DNA of 11,806 nucleotides from Chloroflexota bacterium (GTDB taxonomy: Bacteria > Chloroflexota > Anaerolineae > 4572-78), in contig JAJRSQ010000327.1 in the NCBI GenBank assembly GCA_024278725.1, positions 1 to 11,806 of the forward strand, read 5' to 3'. Position 1 is the stretch's first letter; every line of letters starts with the position of its first letter. Below the pieces are notes generated by a model. The model did not search any database. It saw only the letters and a list, made by a program, of their open reading frames with translations, and had not been told where the DNA came from. This document shows, piece by piece, positions 6,142 to 11,806 of the stretch. Both the position numbers and the translations under genes were made by a program.

Positions 6142-8037
6142 CTATTTTGCCGCCACGGGGGCGTTGGCAATATCAGGTTTTATACTTATGTAGACGGAAC
6201 CTTCCAGCCCGTAATCGTACGGTTCGCCCGTAACCAAGAACGGCTGCTCGTAGCTGTGTTCGGGGATGGGGGACGGAATTTGAAACTCCGGCGAACGGGA
6301 ATTCCACGGATTGGCGACGGCGATTTTTCCGTGCCGGTAGCTGTACACCAAGTTGTAAATCATCACCAGCACAGAGGCGAAGATGATATAACCGGCAATG
6401 GTGATGGCAACTTGTTGCGCCTGAATTCCCAATGCGGGGTCGTAATCGGCAATCCGCCGCCGCATGCCCATCAATCCGATTTGCTGCTGCACCAGACTCA
6501 TCACCCAGAAAGAGGGCGTCATCAGCCAGAAGTGCAGTTTCCCCAGCGTCTCACTGAACATCCGCCCGGTGACTTTGGGATACCAGTAGTAGATTGCGGC
6601 AAAGAACGGGAAGACGAACCCGCCGAACATGGTGGCGTGGAAATGCCCCACAATCCAGTAGGTGTCGTGCAGTTGCAGGTCGGTGGTGACGGTTCCGTTG
6701 GGAGGTCCGGTCAAGCCGCCAATCAGGAAGACGGAGATTGCCCCCAGAACGAAGAGCATCGGCGTTTCCAGTGAGATGCGTCCCTTCCACAGGGTAGCAA
6801 CCCAACTGAAGAACTTCACCCCGGTGGGGACGGCAACCAGTAAGGTGGTGTAGGAAAAGGGCAGGCGGAGGTATTCTTCCATCCCGGCGGTGAACATATG
6901 GTGCGCCCAAACCAGAAAACCGACCAGCGCAATGGTCAAACTCGACATCGCAATCCATTTATAACCGAAGAGCGGTTTGCGGGCGAAGACGGGCAGCAAT
7001 TCACTGATGATGCCCAATCCCGGCAGAATGAAGACGTAGACCGCCGGATGCGAGTAAAACCAGAACAAATGCTGGAACAAAAGCGGATTTCCCGGCGGTG
7101 CGCCCATCGCCACGGCTTCCGGCGTCAGGTTCGGGTCGAAGAAGCCCATACCGAGCAGACGCTGCACCAGCACCATCAAGAACGACAGGGCGATGAGCTG
7201 GGTGGCGGTGAGCGCGATGAGCGATGTCGCCACCGATGCCCACACGAAAATCGGCATTCTGAACAGCGTCATACCGGGCGCACGCATTCGGGCAACCGTG
7301 ACCAGCAGGTTCAACGCCCCTAAAATGGACGACAGCCCGATGAAATACACGCCGAGGAAAAACAACTGAATGCCCAGCGGGGCGCGGGCGCTGAGGGGCG
7401 GATAGCCCGTCCAGCCGGTATCCCACCCGCCGAAAACCATGCCGCTCACAATCAGCAGCGCCGCCGGAACGGTAACCCAGAAGCCGAAGGCGTTCAAGCG
7501 CGGGAATGCCATATCCGATGCGCCAATCATCAGCGGAACCAGATAGTTCATCGCGCCGGCGACTCCCAACAGGATGCCGCCAATCATCACGATGCCGTGC
7601 GCGCTCATAAAGGTGTTGTACGTGTCCGCGGTGAGGAATTGCAGCCCGGGGGCAGATAATTCGAGGCGGAAAATCATTGCCAGCGAACCCGCAATGCCGA
7701 TGAGGGCAATGCCGGTGACGGTGTATTGCACGCCGATGATTTTGTGGTTGTAATCGACGGTGAAATACCGCGTCCATGCCGGTTTATCTTTGGGGGGACC
7801 GTGACGCATCGGCGTTTCTTCCCCCTTCATCCATTTAAGCCAATCCGTCAACGCGCCCACGCCGAACATGAACCCGATTGCGCCGAGCAATGCGCCCACG
7901 ACGGCGGCGGGTTCCGCTTTCCATGCGGGCAAACCCATTGCCACCCGCACGGCGACGGTGATTCCCATCCCGATGGCTGTGACGATTAATTGGCTCACAA
8001 TGCCTCGGATGAGTCCCAGAGAGAAAAATGTTTTCAT
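6142..8037 (-). CDS. ctaD: Cytochrome c oxidase subunit I, A2 type, with N-terminal extension
   Basis: This catalytic subunit holds heme a, heme a3 and CuB, reduces O2 to water and pumps protons. Numbering from the ATG (631 residues): His147 (SAHG) and His467 are the expected heme a ligands, His465 the heme a3 ligand (VGHFHATMFGG), and His330, His379 and His380 the CuB ligands. Tyr334 would be cross-linked to His330. The D-channel Asp175 (GASDMAFPR) and the K-channel Thr405 and Lys408 (VPTGVKFFSW) are present. The usual Glu of HPEVY is absent; the motif is YSHPAVY (328-334), which defines the A2 subfamily in which Tyr-Ser replaces that Glu. The canonical core starts only near residue 90, after two extra hydrophobic helices (about 8-35 and 42-65). 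The start at 8037 has GGAGG 7 nt upstream; a TTG at 8043 is too close to that site. Confidence 0.97.
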   Translation of the reverse strand: MKTFFSLGLIRGIVSQLIVTAIGMGITVAVRVAMGLPAWKAEPAAVVGALLGAIGFMFGVGALTDWLKWMKGEETPMRHGPPKDKPAWTRYFTVDYNHKIIGVQYTVTGIALIGIAGSLAMIFRLELSAPGLQFLTADTYNTFMSAHGIVMIGGILLGVAGAMNYLVPLMIGASDMAFPRLNAFGFWVTVPAALLIVSGMVFGGWDTGWTGYPPLSARAPLGIQLFFLGVYFIGLSSILGALNLLVTVARMRAPGMTLFRMPIFVWASVATSLIALTATQLIALSFLMVLVQRLLGMGFFDPNLTPEAVAMGAPPGNPLLFQHLFWFYSHPAVYVFILPGLGIISELLPVFARKPLFGYKWIAMSSLTIALVGFLVWAHHMFTAGMEEYLRLPFSYTTLLVAVPTGVKFFSWVATLWKGRISLETPMLFVLGAISVFLIGGLTGPPNGTVTTDLQLHDTYWIVGHFHATMFGGFVFPFFAAIYYWYPKVTGRMFSETLGKLHFWLMTPSFWVMSLVQQQIGLMGMRRRIADYDPALGIQAQQVAITIAGYIIFASVLVMIYNLVYSYRHGKIAVANPWNSRSPEFQIPSPIPEHSYEQPFLVTGEPYDYGLEGSVYISIKPDIANAPVAAK

Positions 8038-8075
8038 AGACAATCCTCCAATTCGGTGTGATAGTGTCTTGTGAT

Positions 8076-9095
8076 TTATTCGTTCAAACTTTTGATGTAG
8101 GCGATGATGTCCGCAATCTGTTCTTCCGACAGCACATCGCCGTACGTGGGTGGCATAATATTCGGGAACCCTTCGGCGATTTGCGCGCCGGGGTCAACAA
8201 TGGCGGTTTTCAGGTAGGCATCATCCGCGGTGACGGTTGTGCCGTCCGCCAGCGTGATTTCTTCCCCGTACAGCCCCGCCCACGTGGGACCATTCCCCGG
8301 TGAGCCGTCGGCGGAGTGGCACGCCAGACACCCCTGCACCTGCGCCAGCGTTTTCCCGCGTTCCGCCGGCGGCGCGGATTCAGCCGCTTGCGCCTCGGAG
8401 ACCTGCGAGTTCACCCACGCCTCATACGCACTTGCGGAGAGAACCTGCACCGGCGCAACCATATACGCATGGTCGCGCCCGCATATTTCCGCGCAGCGTA
8501 ATTTGTATTCACCCGGCAGCGTGGGCGTCACACGCAGCGTTTTGGTCACGCCGGGGAGCAAATCCTGCTTCACCCGAAATTCCGGCACCCAAAACGAATG
8601 AATCACGTCCAGCGATGTCATCTCCAGCTTAACCGTCCGCCCGACGGGCAAAACCAGCGTGTTCGACGTGAGACCGGAGTCAGGGTATTCAAATTTCCAC
8701 GCCCATTGCGAGCCGGTGACGTTCACCACCAGCTCATTTTGTCCGGGCGAGGTGATATCCTTCAAGGTGACCGCGCCCAGATAACCGAAGTACAGCACGG
8801 TGATTAATGGCGCAATCGTCCATACAATTTCCAGCGGGGTGTTGCCGTGGAAATATTCGCCGGTCTCCAGCGACCCCGGTTCGCGGCGGAAAACGAAGAC
8901 GCTGTACAGCATAAACACCATAATCAGCGCAAATAAAAATGCGATGACGTTGATGTGCAAACCGAACAACCAATCGGTGACCGCCCCTTCCGCGCTGGCT
9001 TGTACCGGCGCGAGCGGAATATTCTTGAGCAGGGCAAGCGTTGCCGCCGTGACGATGCCAACCAGCACAACGACATTAAGCAGATGATTTTTCAT
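8076..9095 (-). CDS. ctaC: Cytochrome c oxidase subunit II with fused cytochrome c (caa3 type)
   Basis: This subunit (339 residues) receives electrons and passes them to subunit I. The N-terminal hydrophobic stretch (about 5-23) may be an uncleaved anchor or signal, since no lipoprotein Cys is seen. Two membrane helices follow (about 45-70 and 88-110). The CuA domain shows GSQWAWKFEYP (about 128-138) and a complete ligand set: His166, then Cys201, Glu203, Cys205, His209 and Met212 in the CAEIC...H..M motif. After a linker rich in Ala, Glu and Pro (about 230-245) comes a class I cytochrome c domain with CLACH (256-260) and a likely axial Met314 in NIMPPTYGDVL. This makes the enzyme a caa3 oxidase with its own electron-entry domain. 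The start at 9095 has AAAGGAG 7 nt upstream. It leads the ctaCDFE operon, 38 nt before ctaD. I found no convincing promoter upstream. Confidence 0.97.
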   Translation of the reverse strand: MKNHLLNVVVLVGIVTAATLALLKNIPLAPVQASAEGAVTDWLFGLHINVIAFLFALIMVFMLYSVFVFRREPGSLETGEYFHGNTPLEIVWTIAPLITVLYFGYLGAVTLKDITSPGQNELVVNVTGSQWAWKFEYPDSGLTSNTLVLPVGRTVKLEMTSLDVIHSFWVPEFRVKQDLLPGVTKTLRVTPTLPGEYKLRCAEICGRDHAYMVAPVQVLSASAYEAWVNSQVSEAQAAESAPPAERGKTLAQVQGCLACHSADGSPGNGPTWAGLYGEEITLADGTTVTADDAYLKTAIVDPGAQIAEGFPNIMPPTYGDVLSEEQIADIIAYIKSLNE

Positions 9096-9127
9096 AGATT
9101 CGCTCCTTTATGAATGATGTTCATCCA

Positions 9128-9267
9128 ATGTGCAACTCTTTTCAAAAAGTAATCAGATAGCACGCAGATGACACGGATTTCCCTGAAAATATTTTAAAAA
9201 TCTGCGCTAATCCCTGTAATCCGCGTTTTCCGGGTTCCATTTTGTCATTTTCCGAGAAGTTGCACAT
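9128..9267. repeat. Nested inverted-repeat element upstream of ctaC
   Basis: The outer ends ATGTGCAACT (9128-9137) and AGTTGCACAT (9258-9267) are exact reverse complements. Inside them, 9162-9179 and 9209-9226 are an imperfect inverted pair (15 of 18 positions) of the type ACGCAGATGACACGGATT / AATCCCTGTAATCCGCGT, a motif style seen in dispersed intergenic repeats. ATGTTC occurs in direct orientation 5 nt outside each end (9117-9122 and 9273-9278), which could be chance. No reading frame is present. The element fills most of the 235-bp gap between the receiver-like gene and ctaC, the space expected to hold the oxidase promoter. The rest of that gap shows nothing I can name. Confidence 0.5.
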
Positions 9268-9330
9268 CAGGTATGTTCGTATATTTTCCCCTATCTTCGT
9301 GTGGCGGGGGTGAACAATTATCTGAAACAG

Positions 9331-9675
9331 TTACGGCTCTCCCGTAATGGCAGTGACCAAATCACTGATAGCTGTGATACACACTTCACGCTTGTTGTAA
9401 ATGTTGATACGGTTGGTGGCAAGGCTTAAACCAATCAGGCGGATGGAAGGATACACGTTGAGCAAGTGCAGCAGCAGGGAAGAATTTTCCTCGGTATCGG
9501 CGCTGTCGATGATGATGGCAGAAGGATTCGCACGCCGGATTTCCGCTGCGATGACATTAATATCAGCGGGGACAACCCCGATGATGGTCATATCGGGTTG
9601 CCCGCTCAAAGAGCTTTCAATGCCGTTGCGAAACAGCGAATCTTGTGCAATTACCAAAACTCGGTGATGTGTCAA
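9331..9675 (-). CDS. Orphan receiver-like protein with lost acidic pair (pseudo-receiver)
   Basis: This 114-residue protein has the pattern of a receiver domain and no output domain. Its start (VLVIAQDSLFRNGIESSL, then QPDMTIIGVV) aligns with the neighbouring response regulator (ILVDDHVLFREGVASLL, then QPDINVLGQA), suggesting descent from a NarL-type receiver. The two acidic Mg-binding residues align with Ala10 and Gln11, so they are lost. The phospho-acceptor position keeps Asp57 (IIIDSAD), the conserved Thr/Ser is Ser84, and the conserved Lys has no clear match, with Lys95 nearby. Normal phosphorylation is therefore unlikely, and a protein-protein or ligand-binding role is possible. The start is inferred to be the TTG at 9675, because AAGGAT lies 6 nt upstream; a TTG at 9690 has no such signal. 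It lies 252 nt downstream of the response regulator gene on the same strand. Confidence 0.65.
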   Translation of the reverse strand: MTHHRVLVIAQDSLFRNGIESSLSGQPDMTIIGVVPADINVIAAEIRRANPSAIIIDSADTEENSSLLLHLLNVYPSIRLIGLSLATNRINIYNKREVCITAISDLVTAITGEP

Positions 9676-9927
9676 TGATTTATCCTTCAACGTTTTCAGT
9701 GCATAGTTTTAGATGTTGCCGGAACATAATCCGGTGTAGTGATGTGTGCCTGTGAATGTCTCAATTTTAATATGGATGGTGGAAAAAATATATAGCTCTT
9801 GGGGCAAAATCGGGGCTAAAAAGGGAGGGTTTTATGGGAAATGGTACTAGCCCCCATTAATCTTATTTTAATGCGGGGCGGCTGGAAGGCTGTTTTTGGG
9901 AAAGATTTAGGCGGTAGGGGGAAAATC
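9676..9927. other. Intergenic region between receiver-like gene and response regulator
   Basis: No gene is seen here. It is AT-richer than its surroundings. A stem-loop with arms 9850-9860 and 9868-9879 (one bulged base, 7-nt loop) lies about 50 nt beyond the response regulator stop. It may act as a weak terminator, but no U-run follows it. A small inverted repeat CCGGA-6-TCCGG (9719-9734) lies about 45 nt upstream of the receiver-like start and could be an operator or a chance match. I could not find a convincing promoter. Confidence 0.4.
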
Positions 9928-10584
9928 TCAGTCGGGATCTACCAGCCCGTGCCGACGGGCATAGTAGGCGGCTTCGCGGCGGTCTTTGAGATGCAATTTC
10001 GTCAGAATATTGCGCATATGATTTTTGACGGTGCTCACCGAGATGACCAATTCGCGGGCGATTTCTTTGTTGCTGGCATTCTTCGCCACCAATTTCAGTA
10101 CCTCAATTTCCCGTTTGGTGAGCGCCACATCTTCCTCAAACAACGGGAACGCGGATAGCTGGCTGCGCATCCGTGAAAATTCCGCCAGAATCCGTTGCGC
10201 CAAATGCGGGGTGAACGCCGTTTCTCCGCGCCGGACGTTCTCAATCATCTTCAGCAATTCCTGCGTGCGCGTATTTTTCAGCAGATACCCGGTTCCGCCA
10301 TTTTTGATGGCTTCAAACAGGCGGTCGTCATCTTCATGCACGGTCAGAAAGACAATTTTGATGTCGGGGAATTCCGCCAGAATTTTGCGGGTCGCCGTCA
10401 ATCCGTTGCCATCGGGGAGGGAAATGTCCATCAAAATGAGGTCGGGGTGCAGTTCCCGCGTCAGTGCAACGGCTTCCGCCACCGATGCCGCCTGCCCCAA
10501 CACATTGATGTCGGGTTGCGCATCCAGCAGCGAGGCAACACCTTCGCGGAATAAAACGTGGTCATCAACTAAAATAATGTTCAT
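9928..10584 (-). CDS. NarL/FixJ-family response regulator
   Basis: This 218-residue cytoplasmic transcription factor has two domains. The receiver (about 1-120) has the acidic pair Asp7-Asp8, phospho-acceptor Asp53 (LILMDIS), Thr81 and Lys103 (GYLLKN), all intact. The LuxR-type helix-turn-helix (about 153-215) reads LTKREIEVLKLVA, then SNKEIARELVISVSTVKNHM, then ILTKLHLKDRREAA. It should bind DNA when phosphorylated by the kinase encoded just upstream. The start at 10584 places the receiver's first strand (MNIILVDDH) at the N-terminus; the frame is open further upstream but adds residues with no family match. No good ribosome-binding site precedes it, and the start lies 20 bp inside the end of the kinase gene, so coupled translation is likely. 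Targets are unknown; the oxidase operon downstream on the same strand is a candidate. Confidence 0.95.
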   Translation of the reverse strand: MNIILVDDHVLFREGVASLLDAQPDINVLGQAASVAEAVALTRELHPDLILMDISLPDGNGLTATRKILAEFPDIKIVFLTVHEDDDRLFEAIKNGGTGYLLKNTRTQELLKMIENVRRGETAFTPHLAQRILAEFSRMRSQLSAFPLFEEDVALTKREIEVLKLVAKNASNKEIARELVISVSTVKNHMRNILTKLHLKDRREAAYYARRHGLVDPD

Positions 10585-11557
10585 AGCGATTCTGTGCCAA
10601 ATGTTCGCAATTGATACTGTTACAATTGTGGTGCAACGCCGGCGAAACGAGCGCATTCGCAAAACGGACGGTGATTTCCGTCCCCTTGCCGGGCGCTGAA
10701 TGAAGCTCGAATGTGCCGCCCACCTGCCTGACTCGTTCCTGCATGATATTCAATCCGTAATGGTGTTCCGCCGGAAGGGGTTGCGCATCGGGGACGAAAC
10801 CCGCGCCGTCATCCGTAATCCTGAGGATAATATCGGCGGCGGAAAATTCCAGCGAAACCGTCGCGTGGGCGGCGTGGGCATGTTTGTGAACGTTGGCGAG
10901 GGCTTCGCAGGTGACATCCAGAATGGTGTGTTCGATGAGCGGGCAGACTTTGTGCGCGTCGTCCGGGTAATGGATGGTGATGGTGGTGGGCGATTGCCCG
11001 GCGAAGCGCGATTGTTCCGCCAGCAGTGCGTTTTTCAGGTTGTCAATCGGCGCGACGGGGGTGGTTTGCCGCAAATTGTCGAGGGTGTTGCGCACTTCTT
11101 CATATGCCTGAAACGCCAGTTGCCGCATTTGTTCCAAATCATCCTGGATCGTTTCAATATTTTCGGGCGAAATATCTTCCGCACCGGCGAGCTGGTCGAG
11201 CTTCAAATGGAGGAACGCCAAATTTTGGCTCAACCGGTCGTGCAATTCCCGCGAGATGCGTTTGCGCTCCGCGCGGGTGGCTTCGGCTTGGATGGTGGCT
11301 ATCGGCGGTGTCAGCTCAAAAAAAGCGGCAATTTCCGAGAGCGCCAGCCAAATCAGCGCCGGACCGATGACGCCGAAAAAGAGCATCTCAAACACAAAAT
11401 GCCAGCCGAATTCCATCACCCCCCCCGAATGGTGTTCCGTGAATTCCATGATTAAAGCGAGGGCGATTCCGATGGGGAAGACAATCCAGCGGTGGCGCAA
11501 AATAACGTTGTTGAAAAAGCGGCTATCGGATTGGGAAAACCGTGTATTTCGTTTCAC
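10565..11557 (-). CDS. NarX-type sensor histidine kinase (HisKA_3 / HATPase)
   Basis: This 330-residue membrane-bound kinase has two hydrophobic helices near the N-terminus (about 23-39 and 52-74) with only a short loop between them, so there is no large sensor domain. A HisKA_3 dimerisation and phospho-acceptor domain follows: ERKRISRELHDRLSQNLAF, with His106 as the phosphorylation site. The ATPase domain comes next, with an N-box in EALANVHKHAHA (Asn222), a G1 box DDGAGF (249-254) and a G2-like GKGTEI near 290. About 27 residues after the ATPase domain show no family character, and their codons overlap the regulator start. The start is taken as GTG 11557 because AAGGA lies 6 nt upstream; the TTG at 11560 is too close to it. 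The signal sensed is unknown; with so little outside the membrane it may be sensed within the membrane. Confidence 0.93.
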   Translation of the reverse strand: MKRNTRFSQSDSRFFNNVILRHRWIVFPIGIALALIMEFTEHHSGGVMEFGWHFVFEMLFFGVIGPALIWLALSEIAAFFELTPPIATIQAEATRAERKRISRELHDRLSQNLAFLHLKLDQLAGAEDISPENIETIQDDLEQMRQLAFQAYEEVRNTLDNLRQTTPVAPIDNLKNALLAEQSRFAGQSPTTITIHYPDDAHKVCPLIEHTILDVTCEALANVHKHAHAAHATVSLEFSAADIILRITDDGAGFVPDAQPLPAEHHYGLNIMQERVRQVGGTFELHSAPGKGTEITVRFANALVSPALHHNCNSINCEHLAQNRYEHYFS

Positions 11558-11615
11558 CAAAGTTCCTTCTGTGGTAGCGCTGAATTTTCATGGCTGCGGC
11601 GACGACATCCGGCAC

Positions 11616-11644
11616 AGTATACACTATTTTTTTGAAATTGTCGC
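11616..11644 (-). promoter_or_regulatory. Candidate sigma70-type promoter of the kinase/regulator operon
   Basis: On the minus strand GCGACA (11644-11639, 4 of 6 to the -35 consensus) and TATACT (11621-11616, 5 of 6 to the -10 consensus) are separated by 17 nt. A TG dinucleotide sits directly before the -10 hexamer. It lies about 58 nt upstream of the GTG start. Confidence 0.5.
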
Positions 11645-11672
11645 ATGTTTCGGACGCGATTTAAAACGTGCA

Positions 11673-11709
11673 GGGCTGTTGCAAAGTCGCTTGACAAACA
11701 ATACTTTGC
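11673..11709. repeat. Inverted repeat next to an IS-end-like sequence
   Basis: GCAAAGT (11681-11687) and ACTTTGC (11703-11709) form a 7-bp inverted repeat with a 15-nt loop that contains TTGACA. The left part, GGGCTGTTGCAAAGT (11673-11687), resembles the terminal repeats of several insertion sequences (GG..CTGTTGCAAA type). No transposase is in view, so it is at most a remnant. Confidence 0.25.
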
Positions 11710-11717
11710 GCAGGAAA

Positions 11718-11747
11718 TGTAGGGGCACGCTGCAGCGTGCCCCTACA
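11718..11747. repeat. 30-bp perfect palindrome (dispersed intergenic hairpin type)
   Basis: The sequence starts TGTAGGGGCACGCTG and continues with its exact reverse complement, with no loop. Hairpins of the form TAGGGGCACG...CGTGCCCCTA are found as scattered repeats in several bacterial groups. There is no U-tract and no gene adjacent within the window. The rest of 11645-11806 contains no gene I can support. Confidence 0.8.
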
Positions 11748-11806
11748 ACGCCACCGATTTTCGTTAAAACCGGAAGAAAATGCGTAAGAGCGGCTCGCAA
11801 ATCGCC

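Noticed and set aside
6256..6774. Plus-strand open frame of 172 codons
   Set aside because: It is antisense to the highly conserved subunit I gene and has no recognisable domain.
7035..7055. Loss of Glu in the HPEVY motif as evidence of an inactive subunit I
   Set aside because: The Tyr-Ser pair directly before HPAVY is the known A2-type replacement, and all heme, CuB and channel residues are present.
9850..9879. Intrinsic terminator after the response regulator
   Set aside because: The stem-loop is real but no T-run follows on the minus strand, so it is noted only within the intergenic description.
9841..10158. Plus-strand open frame of 105 codons
   Set aside because: Most of it is antisense to the response regulator, and it has no ribosome-binding site.
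10700..11455. Plus-strand open frame of 251 codons
   Set aside because: It is antisense to the histidine kinase, has no ribosome-binding site and shows no family features.

Overview
The window looks like a chromosomal segment of an aerobic, moderately GC-rich bacterium. The set of an A2-type caa3 oxidase with a cytochrome c-fused subunit II, a CtaG-like membrane assembly factor, NarL-type signalling and many dispersed GC-rich hairpin repeats would fit Chloroflexota. That placement is inference, because there is no rRNA or other marker gene here.

Layout. (1) 1-328: the last codons of an upstream plus-strand gene, then a palindromic, non-coding, MITE-like insertion (about 40-303). It has 11-bp terminal inverted repeats, a 10-bp direct repeat at its borders, three strong stem-loops, a G-quadruplex-type tract on each strand and a possible outward promoter. 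(2) 329-1504 (+): an FAD-dependent amine/amino-acid oxidoreductase of the DAO family (sarcosine oxidase beta-like). It meets the next gene tail to tail with 7 bp between the stop codons. (3) 5168-1512 (-): a tight four-gene unit of ctaG-like assembly factor, FixH/YtkA-like exported protein, pyruvate kinase and M50-type membrane metalloprotease. A candidate promoter lies just upstream (5217-5244). (4) 9095-5340 (-): the structural genes of an aa3-type cytochrome c oxidase in the order ctaC (CuA plus fused cytochrome c), ctaD, ctaF, ctaE. A candidate intrinsic terminator at 5271-5301 ends the unit. (5) 11557-9331 (-): a NarX-like histidine kinase and a NarL/FixJ response regulator, overlapping by 20 bp, followed by a small orphan receiver-like protein that has lost the acidic pair. 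A nested inverted-repeat element (9128-9267) separates it from ctaC. (6) 11558-11806: a candidate promoter for the kinase, then a 30-bp perfect palindrome and an IS-end-like sequence.

How the genes fit together. ctaCDFE encode a terminal oxidase that takes electrons from a c-type cytochrome domain through CuA to the heme a3/CuB centre. The CtaG-like and FixH/YtkA-like proteins probably help metallate or assemble it. The kinase/regulator pair next door reads in the same direction and could control the oxidase, but nothing in the sequence proves this. Pyruvate kinase and the M50-like protease share the assembly-factor unit, which is an unexpected combination. Genes for heme A synthesis (ctaA, ctaB) and Sco proteins are not in the window.

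I do not see a wholly new multi-gene system. The most distinctive observations are the insertion element that seems to have split a plus-strand operon right at a ribosome-binding site, the pseudo-receiver beside an intact two-component pair, and the N-terminally extended A2-type subunit I.
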